Positions 19,952 to 29,700 of a stretch of DNA of 64,000 nt are shown here, one piece after another. The notes below the pieces were generated by a model that saw only the letters and a list, made by a program, of their open reading frames with translations, was not told the DNA's origin and did no database searches. The position numbers and the translations under genes are program-made. Each line of letters begins with the position of its first letter. Within the stretch, counting starts at the first letter, position 1. This DNA comes from SAR324 cluster bacterium REDSEA-S27_B3 (GTDB lineage Bacteria; SAR324; NAC60-12): assembly GCA_001627865.1 (NCBI GenBank), contig LUQO01000004.1:136384-200383 (forward strand), written 5' to 3'.

Positions 19952-20631
19952 TCAACTCCCCTTAAACTCAGGTGATATTTTGTCGAGGAAGGCCCGGTAG
20001 CCGATGCGGAAGTCCTCGCTGTCGTAGCAATCCAGCGCTGCTTCGATCTCTTCTTTACTTAGTGGTGCCGGTTCAGCGAGACGCCTGAGTGCCTGCTTGT
20101 GAAATCGTGCGGTAAGCGGAGCGCCTTCAGCGATACGCTGTGCTGTGGCATAACATTCAGCCTCAACTTCGTTGTCAGCAACGATGCGGTTAACCAAGCC
20201 CATTCGGAACGCTTCGTCAGCTCCAAAGTGCTGGATTGACCACAGATGCGCATGTCGCAGAATGCAGCCGCCTCCAGCCCGCCGCCGATGCATATCCCCT
20301 TAATCAGAGCCAGTGTCGGGTGTCGGCAATTTCCGAGAGCGTCGATAGTGTTTTCAACTGTTGAGTTGTAAGCTCGCGCCTTGTCACGGTTGGCGCGTTC
20401 GGTTTCAAACTCTGAAATATCTGCGCCGGGCGAGAACGCCTTGTCTCCGGCTCCACGCAGCACAATGCAGCGCACATCGTCGTCTGTCTCGAGCTCATCG
20501 ATTGCATCACCCAGTGCGATCCAGGTTGCCTTGTTGATCGCATTCAACTTTTCCGGCCTATTAAGCACCACAGTGACAATCGGGCCATCACGTTCTATCA
20601 GGACAGTTTTAGATATTGCTTCAGTTTCCAT
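19952..20631 (-). pseudogene. Enoyl-CoA hydratase/isomerase family, disrupted by internal deletion plus frameshift
   Basis: N-terminal part to 'GGGLEAAAFCDMRICGQS' in ORF 20059..20631; C-terminal 'FGADEAFRMGLVNRIVADNEVEAE..' in another frame, ORF 19952..20293; about 35-40 expected residues missing at the junction. Confidence 0.8.
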
Positions 20632-21907
20632 AGAATAGATCGACCAGGCTGAGCGCGGTGAACGGAAGGTAGGTCACCATCATAAGAAGAGCAAACAGGA
20701 GGCCGATAAAGTAAACGTTAATCTTGCTAACCTCCCAGATGTCAGCCTTGGCAACCGAGCATGCTGTAACCAGAACACTGGCGACCGGCGGTGTCTGCTG
20801 GCCGATGCCAAGGTTGAGAGTAACGATAATGCCGAAATGCACTGGATCGACTCCGACCGCGTTGACTACCGGCATGACGATCGGGACGATCAGTATGATT
20901 GCCGCAGCAGAGTGCAGGAACAGTCCTGCGATCAGGAAAAAAACATTCAGCAGAGCCAGCACAGCCCACTTGTTGTCAGTAAGTTCGATGATTGCTGCTG
21001 CCAGTCTTTGCGGAACCTGTGCTTCGGTTAGATAGGTGCCGACCAGGGCTGAGGCTGCGACCAGCAGCATTACCACTGCGGTCTGCACGCTGCCTTCGAC
21101 CATCGCTTCTCGCAAATGCTTCCAGGTCAACTCACGGTAAATGAAGCTGCCGATGAAGAGTGCTGCAACAACAGCAAGCCCTGCGCCCTCGGTCGCTGTT
21201 ACCAGTCCACCGAAGATACCACCCAGGATGATAACCGGCATCAGGAAGGCCCAAGCTGCGTCCTTGAAGGAAACCCACAGGTGGCTCGGGTTGAATGCCT
21301 CCTCTACCGGATAATTGAAGCGTCGGGCGAACCAGTAGGCAAGCAGCATCATCAGAAGCCCGCCCAAGACACCGGGGACGATGCCGGCGACGAACAGCTT
21401 AACCACAGAGCTTTCGGCCATCACCGCGTAGAGGATCATTGGGATTGAAGGCGGGATGATGACCGCGAGTGTAGCCGATGAAGAGGTAATTGCTGCCGCG
21501 AATGGACCTGGATAACCCTTGCGCTTCATTGCTGGGATCAGGATCGATCCGAGTGCTGCTACATCGGCAACAGCTGAACCCGAAATCTCAGCAAAGAACA
21601 GTGAGGTTGCTACGTTGACCATGGCAAGACCCCCGCGAATGAAGCCGATCAGTGCTGAAGCGAATGCAATCAGCCTGCGTGAGATACCGGAGGTATTCAT
21701 GATTGCACCGGCAAAGATGAACAACGGGATGGCTATCAGCGGAAACTTGGTTGCTCCATCGTACATCACCAGTGCCACGTTAGCGAGCATGCTTGTTCCC
21801 TGATCGACGAGGATTGCGACGACACCGATTGTACCAAGCGCGATGGCGATCGGCACATTGATCAAAACCAGAACGAACAACAGAACGAAGAACAGAAAGA
21901 TAGTCAT
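20621..21907 (-). CDS. dctM: TRAP transporter large permease
   Basis: 428 aa multi-TM; 'HSAAAIILIVPIVMPV', 'GIVTLNLGIGQQTPPV'-type DctM signature. Confidence 0.9.
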   Translation of the reverse strand: MTIFLFFVLLFVLVLINVPIAIALGTIGVVAILVDQGTSMLANVALVMYDGATKFPLIAIPLFIFAGAIMNTSGISRRLIAFASALIGFIRGGLAMVNVATSLFFAEISGSAVADVAALGSILIPAMKRKGYPGPFAAAITSSSATLAVIIPPSIPMILYAVMAESSVVKLFVAGIVPGVLGGLLMMLLAYWFARRFNYPVEEAFNPSHLWVSFKDAAWAFLMPVIILGGIFGGLVTATEGAGLAVVAALFIGSFIYRELTWKHLREAMVEGSVQTAVVMLLVAASALVGTYLTEAQVPQRLAAAIIELTDNKWAVLALLNVFFLIAGLFLHSAAAIILIVPIVMPVVNAVGVDPVHFGIIVTLNLGIGQQTPPVASVLVTACSVAKADIWEVSKINVYFIGLLFALLMMVTYLPFTALSLVDLFYGN

Positions 21908-22428
21908 TGCTCGACCTTGGGTGGTGAGTCATCTACGCCGATTTTTTGACCCGCGCGTGCCTCACGAATCAGCTGGGGGAGTACTATCAGCTCTGCAATG
22001 ATAAACAGGACTGCACCGATCGGCATCACAGATTTGGTCAGCTGGATCGGTACTTCGGGCAGACTGACAAGGTAGTCTCCGGCAAGGGCGTAATGAACCT
22101 GAACGCCTGTCCAGGCAACGACTACGAAGAATGCGATTACGATCCCTTCGGCGAGCAGCACCGAAACCAACCGGAACCTTAGCGGTAATTTGTTGACTAA
22201 ACCCGGAAATCCGATATGGGCACGCTTTAACGCTGCAAGGGCGGCACCGTAATAGGTTAGCCAGACAAGCTGTACTGAAGCGACCTCGTCATACCAGGCA
22301 AATGATGAACCCAGCTTACGGTAAATAACAGCAAGCACTACGACAAGGGCGAGGCTGATCAGCAGTGCGATCGTTATTGTCTCAAGCAGTCGTTCGAAAA
22401 CAGAGCGCAGACGTGACTCGAAGGCCAT
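21904..22428 (-). CDS. dctQ: TRAP transporter small permease
   Basis: 174 aa, 4 TM; overlaps dctM by 4 nt. Confidence 0.85.
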   Translation of the reverse strand: MAFESRLRSVFERLLETITIALLISLALVVVLAVIYRKLGSSFAWYDEVASVQLVWLTYYGAALAALKRAHIGFPGLVNKLPLRFRLVSVLLAEGIVIAFFVVVAWTGVQVHYALAGDYLVSLPEVPIQLTKSVMPIGAVLFIIAELIVLPQLIREARAGQKIGVDDSPPKVEQ

Positions 22429-22453
22429 TTGTTAGGTCTCTGTGAGGAAAGCT

Positions 22454-22481
22454 GCCCCGCCTCCATGATGGGGGGCGGGGC
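22454..22481 (-). terminator. GC-rich stem-loop between dctP and dctQ
   Basis: gccccgcc...ggcggggc, 8-bp perfect stem; no clear T-run, so possibly a processing/attenuation hairpin. Confidence 0.55.
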
Positions 22482-22513
22482 GTATCTTCGGTTGGATCAA
22501 CGTTAAGTTGAAG

Positions 22514-23503
22514 TCAGTCTGCCAGGCTTTGCGCCTTTGCGACCATTCCGGCACCACCGTCCACCGAACCGGCATATTCATCATAGATCGCCTTGCTGGC
22601 GGAGATGAACGCGTCCTTATCGGCGCTGTTGACAGCCATACCTCCGGCTTTCAGATTGGCTAAGAGCTCAATCTCAAGCTCGGCGGCCCTTGAATAGACA
22701 AACGACTGCATCTCACGTGCAGTTGCCTCAAGTACAGAACGTACATCACCAGGCAGCGTAGCCCACTTCTTGGAGCCGACTGTGACGTATGCCGGCGTAT
22801 AGACGTGACCGGTCAGTGTCAGATACTTCTGTACCTCGTGAAATTTTGCGCTGTGAATCTGTGCAAATGGATTCTCCTGTCCGTCCATGACTCCCGTCTG
22901 CAGTGCAACGAACACCTCAGAGAAAGACATCGGCGTCGGATTAGCGCCGTAGGATTTGAACATCTTGACACGCCATTTACCTTTCGGTGTGCGTAGTTTG
23001 ATACCCTGCAGGTCTGCAGGCACGTCGATTGGCCGAGTGTTATTGGTAATGTGACGGAAACCGTTCTCCCATACACCTATTATCTTGTAACCCTTTGCGG
23101 CAACGAGGCCTGAGAGTTTGGGCCAGAAGATATCATTGATGATACGTGCACCATGGCTTCGGCTTTTAACCATGTAAGGCATCTCAAAAAGTCCAAAGGC
23201 GTCAATCACTGAGGACATAACTGTTGAGGGCAGCGAGAAATCCACCGTACCCAGTTTGAGTTTCTGCAACAGTTCTTTGTCCTTGCCCAGCTGGCTTGCA
23301 CCGAAAACGGTGACTTTTGCTTTGCCGGCCAGGCTTGCGTTTGCGCGGCGCGCAAATTCATCCGCCGAAATGGCGAACAACGAGCCTGGTGCGCCTACGT
23401 GTCCAAACTTGAGATTTACAGCTTGGGCTAAGGCCTGGCTCGCCACCAGCACAGTGAGGGCGAACGTGAGAGTGAACATTTTATTAATTATACGATGTTC
23501 CAT
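22514..23503 (-). CDS. dctP: TRAP transporter substrate-binding protein
   Basis: Start set at MEHRIINKMFTLTFALTVLVASQALAQ (signal peptide); 'GIKLRTPKGKWRVKMFKSYGANPTPMSFSEVFVALQTGVMDGQENPF'. Confidence 0.9.
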   Translation of the reverse strand: MEHRIINKMFTLTFALTVLVASQALAQAVNLKFGHVGAPGSLFAISADEFARRANASLAGKAKVTVFGASQLGKDKELLQKLKLGTVDFSLPSTVMSSVIDAFGLFEMPYMVKSRSHGARIINDIFWPKLSGLVAAKGYKIIGVWENGFRHITNNTRPIDVPADLQGIKLRTPKGKWRVKMFKSYGANPTPMSFSEVFVALQTGVMDGQENPFAQIHSAKFHEVQKYLTLTGHVYTPAYVTVGSKKWATLPGDVRSVLEATAREMQSFVYSRAAELEIELLANLKAGGMAVNSADKDAFISASKAIYDEYAGSVDGGAGMVAKAQSLAD

Positions 23504-23874
23504 TTGATCTTCTCCTCCTTTTTGCGACGAATAATTCGTCATTGGTTCATACAAAACCTTGCAAGCACCTCTTCAGGGCAAGCCTGTAAAGGCTGCTGAC
23601 CGGTGCGGTACAGAATTGTACCGATGCAAATTAAACCAGCTCTCTAGTTATGAAACTTGCACTTATACACTACTGTAAAAGTAATGTCAAGCGTAAATGT
23701 TGAAAATCTAAAAAAAGATGTATAAGCCAGCACGACAATTGTTCACCTTTGGGGTGATGGAATTGGTAAGAACAAGCACAACTGAAACGTCGGCGGTTAC
23801 TGGTTTCAATGGCATAAAAGCGGCACAATTTATTATTTAATTAAGGCGGAAAAACTGTAAGTAACTGATTTTAA

Positions 23875-23951
23875 TGGCGCGGGCGGAAGGGCTCGAACCC
23901 TCAACCCTCAGATCCGAAGTCTGATGCTCTATCCAATTGAGCTACGCCCGC
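23875..23951 (-). tRNA. tRNA-Arg (anticodon TCG)
   Basis: Cloverleaf on minus strand: gcgggcgtagctcaattggatagagcatcaga-cttcgga-tctgagggttgagggttcgagcccttccgcccgcgcca; CCA encoded. Confidence 0.9.
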
Positions 23952-24003
23952 GACGGGAAAATATGTGGAAGTTATTATTGGTGTTGCTTCGATCCGGAAT
24001 AAC

Positions 24004-24080
24004 TGGGGCGAGCGAAGGGATTTGAACCCTCGACCACTGGAATCACAATCCAGCGCTCTACCAACTGAGCTACGCCCGCC
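24004..24080 (-). tRNA. tRNA-His (anticodon GTG)
   Basis: Cloverleaf on minus strand with G-1: g-gcgggcgtagctcagttggtagagcgctgga-ttgtgat-tccagtggtcgagggttcaaatcccttcgctcgc-c-cca. Confidence 0.92.
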
Positions 24081-24190
24081 ATGCAATCAGGTTCATTTCC
24101 AGATCTTTAATTAGTACTTAATGAGTAATGTCAGGATTTCAGCAGTGTCATGATAGCTGTAAATACGTGAATTTGCAACAAATTAGTTGC

Positions 24191-25381
24191 TCAGGGCAAC
24201 ACTTCAACAGCCATCGCTGTAGCTTCACCGCCTCCAATGCACAGGCTGGCCACCCCTCGGGTTTTGCCATATTTTTTCAAGGCGGAAATAAGTGTGATCA
24301 GTATCCTTGTTCCTGAGGCGCCCACAGGATGTCCAAGCGCGCATGCTCCTCCATGGATGTTTACTTTTTCCGCAGGCAAATCAAGATCCTTCATGGCAGC
24401 CATGGTGACGGTGGCAAAAGCTTCGTTGATTTCATAAAGCTCCACGTCCTGAGCATCCCAACCGGTTTTTTCCAGAATTAATTTAATTGCTCCTATCGGG
24501 GCAGTGGTGAACCAGTCAGGCGCCTGCGCAAAACTGCTGTGTCCGAGAATGCGTGCCAACGGAGTTAACCCGCGATTTTTGGCGGCAGCTTCACTCATCA
24601 TCACCAGTGCTGCTGCTCCATCAGAAATTGATGAAGAATTGGCAGCGGTGACTGTGCCGTCTTTTTCGAAGGCAGGCCGAAGCCTTGGAATTTTTTCCAG
24701 ATTTGCTGTCATCGGCTGCTCATCCTGTTCAACAACTGTTTCTCCTTTACGATCAGTGAAGGAAACCGGAGTGATTTCTTCTTTGAAACTTCCGTCCTCA
24801 ATAGCTGTTTTGGCTCGTGTCAGGGAGCGGATTGCGAATTCATCCTGTGCTTCACGTGTAAAACCATAAGTTTTGGCTGTTCTTTCCGCGAAAACTCCCA
24901 TCAGAGTACCTTTTTCGTAAACGTCTTCAAGACCATCCAGGAACATGTGATCACTCATTTCTCCATGTCCAAGTCTTTGTCCGGTACGTGCCTTCTGAAG
25001 AATATAAGGAGCATTTGTCATACTTTCCATTCCACCGGCAACCATGATTTCGTTTGTTTCAGCACGCAAAGCATCATGTGCCATCATTGTTGATTTCATA
25101 CCTGAACCGCACATCTTGTTGACGGTAGTACAGCCTGTGGAATTTGGAATACCTGCTCCAAGTGAAGCCTGCCTTGCCGGAGCCTGTCCCATTCCGGCAG
25201 GAAGCACGCAACCCATCAGTACCTCATCAATATCTTTAGCGGTTACTCCGCTGCGTTCCAGAGCAGCACGGATGGCAAAACTTCCCAGCACAGGAGCAGT
25301 AACCTCTCTCAAAACTCCCTGAAAACCACCCATGGGAGTACGGGCCATTCCTACAATAACAATTGGATCATATTCATTCAT
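24191..25381 (-). CDS. Acetyl-CoA C-acetyltransferase (thiolase)
   Basis: 396 aa; 'NKMCGSGMKS', 'NIHGGACALGHPVGASGTRI', 'CIGGGEATAMAVE'. Confidence 0.92.
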   Translation of the reverse strand: MNEYDPIVIVGMARTPMGGFQGVLREVTAPVLGSFAIRAALERSGVTAKDIDEVLMGCVLPAGMGQAPARQASLGAGIPNSTGCTTVNKMCGSGMKSTMMAHDALRAETNEIMVAGGMESMTNAPYILQKARTGQRLGHGEMSDHMFLDGLEDVYEKGTLMGVFAERTAKTYGFTREAQDEFAIRSLTRAKTAIEDGSFKEEITPVSFTDRKGETVVEQDEQPMTANLEKIPRLRPAFEKDGTVTAANSSSISDGAAALVMMSEAAAKNRGLTPLARILGHSSFAQAPDWFTTAPIGAIKLILEKTGWDAQDVELYEINEAFATVTMAAMKDLDLPAEKVNIHGGACALGHPVGASGTRILITLISALKKYGKTRGVASLCIGGGEATAMAVEVLP

Positions 25382-25468
25382 AATTTTTACTTATTACTAT
25401 TTTAATTTTGGCAATGTAAATAAATGCTATAGTTCAGCATGTTATGCTTTCATTTTGCAAATAAATTA

Positions 25469-26638
25469 TTACACAGGATTTTCCGGAGGACTATCAGGTA
25501 AAAACACCTGAAAAGTTGAACCTGCTGAATTACTGGGAGAAAAGCGCAATAATCCTCCAAGCGCCTGAACAAGTCTGTGAGAGATGGACAAACCAAGACC
25601 ATGCCCTTCTTTTTTAGTGGTGAAAAGCGGCTTGAATAACTGATCGCGTATCTCAGTTGGGATTCCATTACCTTCATCTTCAATTGCTATCAAAGTATAA
25701 TTCAGCTCCGGATCAAGATTAGTTCCCGCAAGCTCCCATCTCCCACAGAATCTGGTAGAGACTGTGACAGAAGTATCTGCCGGTGATGCCTCAACCGCGT
25801 TCCGGATCAGATTTAAAAATACCTGATGCAGTTTATCTCGGTCAGACTGAATTTCAGGAAGTGATGTGTCAAAACTTCGCTTAAATCTGATTCCGTCCGC
25901 AGTGTTGTTTTCAAAACGAATTACGGTATTTAACAGCTCATGAATGTTAAATGCACTTGTCTCTAATGGTATCGGATGAGAGTGAAACAGCAGCTGTTTC
26001 AATAAACGCTCTACCCTATCTAGTTCTTCCAGCATCATGCTGATGGAACCGTTTTTGAACTTTGTGTTTTGCAGGTCACGCTGCAGCAGCTGGAGCATGC
26101 CTTTGACACCACTGAGCGGATTCTGAATTTCATGTGCCAGTGTCCCGGCAAGCTTCCCAATTGAACTGGCCAACTGCTCTTCAAGTTCTCTTGCCTGAGA
26201 CTCCTGGATAGTTGTGCTTTCCAGCAGCGTGATTACGGCTTGTTCAATCCTGCCTGATTTGAGACGAACAGGAGCAATTACAATTTCTGCCCCACGCTCC
26301 CGCAGTGGTGGTGTCTGCAGCACATATCCTCCAAGACGGCAAACCTTTCCGGAATCCAGAACTTCCCTTATTTTGTGCTGAATCATCACATCTGCCTGAA
26401 ACAGTTCATTGTTTTTTCTGCCGATCAGACGATCCGTGTCTCGCTGCCAGAACTGGGAAGCAGAATCATTACAATAGACTATCAGCCCTTTCTGGTCAAT
26501 TGCCAGCACCGCCTGCTGCAAATGATCAGTCATATTTGCTATGTGGTCATTTGAGAGCATCAACTGAATATATTTTATGTCAATAAAGATTCTGAAATTC
26601 CAAACATACAATTTATGTTGAACCAACCTCAAGGACAA
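25469..26638 (-). CDS. PAS-domain sensor histidine kinase, NtrB-like
   Basis: PAS-like 'GLIVYCNDSASQFW'; H-box 'AGTLAHEIQNPLSGVKG'; N-box and 'GHGLGLSISHRLVQALGG'. True start may be the M of MLSNDHIANMTDH. Confidence 0.85.
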   Translation of the reverse strand: MSLRLVQHKLYVWNFRIFIDIKYIQLMLSNDHIANMTDHLQQAVLAIDQKGLIVYCNDSASQFWQRDTDRLIGRKNNELFQADVMIQHKIREVLDSGKVCRLGGYVLQTPPLRERGAEIVIAPVRLKSGRIEQAVITLLESTTIQESQARELEEQLASSIGKLAGTLAHEIQNPLSGVKGMLQLLQRDLQNTKFKNGSISMMLEELDRVERLLKQLLFHSHPIPLETSAFNIHELLNTVIRFENNTADGIRFKRSFDTSLPEIQSDRDKLHQVFLNLIRNAVEASPADTSVTVSTRFCGRWELAGTNLDPELNYTLIAIEDEGNGIPTEIRDQLFKPLFTTKKEGHGLGLSISHRLVQALGGLLRFSPSNSAGSTFQVFLPDSPPENPV

Positions 26639-26728
26639 GTCATTTAGCTTGAAGGCAGTTTTGGAGAAGTTGAATTGTGCAGGTTTGTGTATTAAAATTC
26701 AGGAACATTCAAACAGGAATATCTGGTA

Positions 26729-29700
26729 ATGACAAAAACAGAAAATACAGGACCGGTTTACATTCCAAAACAGTCCGAACTGCTCCAGGATGACCCGGGA
26801 AAAATGGCAGGAAATAATTCAACTGCGGAAATTTTCCATCAAGGTAAAAACAGACTGACAATGATTGAGGCCTCGGCTGGAACGGGTAAAACTTTTGCTT
26901 TGGTGGAATTGGTTTTGGAATTGATGTTTACGCAAAATATACCGCTCAATAGTATTGTGCTTGTAACATTCACAGACAAAGCCACCTCGGAACTGAGACT
27001 GCGTCTTCGCGCTAAACTCCGGGAAATATCAAATGCCTGTGAAAATAATAACAATAAGTTTCTGACTGTTCCGAAAGGAGCATATTGGGAAATAAATAAA
27101 GTCCGTAAGGATCAAATCAAAGCCGCACTGCTGGATTTTGACTCAGTCCCGATTTACACAATTCATGGATTCTGCAAACGGATTCTGCAGGAATTTGCTT
27201 TTGAAAACCGACAGCTGTTTGAACAGCAGCTGATTGATATTAACCATCTTTTCCCGGAAGTGTTTCGAAGATATCTGCGTAGAGATTTGCTTTCTAACAA
27301 CACTCCGGTTTCTCAGCTTTTTGCCATTTATGTGAAACATACAGAAGGCTCGCTGGAGACTCTTGAAAATGAAATAAAAAATCTGCTTGCCAAAAGAGGA
27401 ACATTCGTTCCAAACTTCCCTTCATTTGACATTTTTCTGAATGAATTTTCGGAGCGCTGGAAAGTGTTAGTTGAGCGTGATTTAAGCCTGCGAGAAACAA
27501 ATTCTACAGAACATCCAATCCTTGCCGCATTCAGTGCAACAGCCCTGAATGGAACGGGGAAAAATAATGTCATGCTTAACCTTAAGCTGCTTCTGGAAAC
27601 ACTGAGTGATGCACATTCAGGGAGATCCCTGAATGATCTTTTGCCTGTAATTTTCAATATTGAACTGCACAGGGTAAGTGCTCCAAAATGCAGAAAAAAT
27701 TTGAGGAACGAAGAAAAGTGGCTCAGTCCGCAAAATTTTCCACAGGCTGAACGTGATTGGATTGAGGCGGTGTCCGATTGTGAGAGGCTGCTGCAGCATC
27801 ACAATCTAATCGGTGATGGAAAGAAAATATTAAGAGCATGGGTTACACAGCAGGTTCTTGGAGATATACGATTTGAATTGCAGAATACAAAAATGGAGCA
27901 GGGGATGTACGACTATGATGACCTGCTGCGACTGGTTGAGGAACAGGTTAAGCACAGTGGCAGGGACAGAAATGTGCCGACTGTACTAACGAAGGTTGTT
28001 CGTGAAAAATACACATGCGCTGTTGTGGACGAATTCCAGGACACAGACCATCGGCAATGGAATATTTTCCGGAATATATTTTTGGAAAGTACGGAGCACC
28101 GTTTAATAGTGATCGGTGATCCAAAACAGGCCATTTATTCTTTCCGTGGAGCAGACATTTTTACTTATATGCACGCCAGAACATTATTTGAAATGAACAG
28201 CGCACGTCTGCCGTTTTCATTGAAAAAAAATTTCCGTTCCACAGAAATATTGCTGTGCGGACTGAATCATATTTTTGAAAGTAATTACTGGCTACCTGAA
28301 AAGAAAGGGATTGTTTATCGGCAGGTGGGTTGCGGCAAGCCTGAACTGGAATTTATCGACAAGTCAACCGAACGAAGCGGGGTTCATTTGCTTGAGCTGC
28401 TTCCACAGTTTACTGTATCAGGAAAAAAAATTGCCGATCAAAGAAGTCTGAAAAATCCGGAATTGTCTGCTGAATTGCTGAATGCATTATCTTCTTTGAA
28501 TGGTCAAATATTTTATGGCAAAGAAGATTTAATACAGGCAGTGGAGTCACGGTATAACAATAAAATATCCAAATCTGATCAAAATGCGGTGTTTAAACTG
28601 TTCCTTGAGGATAACGCGGAAAAGGCCACTTCAAGATTTGCAGAGGCCATCGCGCAGGAAATTAAAACGCTTTTGAGAAAGGGGCACCCTGGTTCAGAGC
28701 GGCCGATATGGAAAAATGAAAAAGGGGAACATCCTCTGCGTGAGCAGGACATTTGCGTGCTTTTCCGTAAAAGCAGCGAAGGTGAAAAGATCGGCCAGGC
28801 ATTGCGCGGCTTAGGAATTGACTTTGCCTTTTATAAACAAAAGGGGTTATTGTCCGGACGAGAAGCACATGATATTTATTACCTGCTGGAAGCAATAGCA
28901 AATCCTCATGATCATTCACGAATTGCAAAAGTCTGGCTGACTCGTTTTTTCGGGGCAAATATACAGGATCTTGTTGGAACAACAATTATTGATTCTGATT
29001 TCTCGAATATGCTGCATGAATGGAATATTCTTGCCGAAGCCAGACGCTTCAGGAAACTGTTTGATCAGATTCTGCTTAAAACCAGACTGTTTGAGCGGGA
29101 ATTGTTTTTGTCCGGAGACGAGAGAAGCGTGTCAAATTACGCGCATTTGTTTGAGGTGCTGATCAGGCAGGTGATGGAGAGACATCTTGATTTAAATGAA
29201 TTGAGTTTGTTGTTAAAGCGTTTTATCGACGGTGAAGAGGATGCTGGAGAAAATGAAAATTTGCTGCGCCTTGAAAGTGAACGAAACGCGGTTCAGTTGA
29301 TGACAATACATGCCTCCAAAGGTCTGGAATTTCCGGTGGTTTTTTTATTTGGAGGACTTACAGCAAATAAAAAGGACACTGTTCACTTTTATCATGATGC
29401 AGACGAAAAACCTGTAATTGATTTCCTCAGTAAAAATGTTCCTAAGGAATTCAGCTGGCAGGAGGAGGCAGAAAAGCAGCGTCTGCTCTATGTTGCAATG
29501 ACTCGGGCCTGCGCGCGTCTTTATTTACCCTATGTGGGTTTTATTGAAGGAAATGCCGGACAACACGTTTGTAAGGTCAATGGTGATTATGGGGTTATTA
29601 ATGAGAGGTTGACAACGCTTGATTCCGGCTCTGCATCCGTTAGGGACAAACCGGCATTCAGTCACAGTTATTGCGGAAAGCCTGTGGAGGATTTGGACCA

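Noticed and set aside
23901-24086. 61-aa ORF MHGGRSSVGRALDCDSSGRGFKSLRSP..GVAQLDRASDFGSEG
   Set aside because: Translation of the two tRNA genes, a well-known spurious ORF type.
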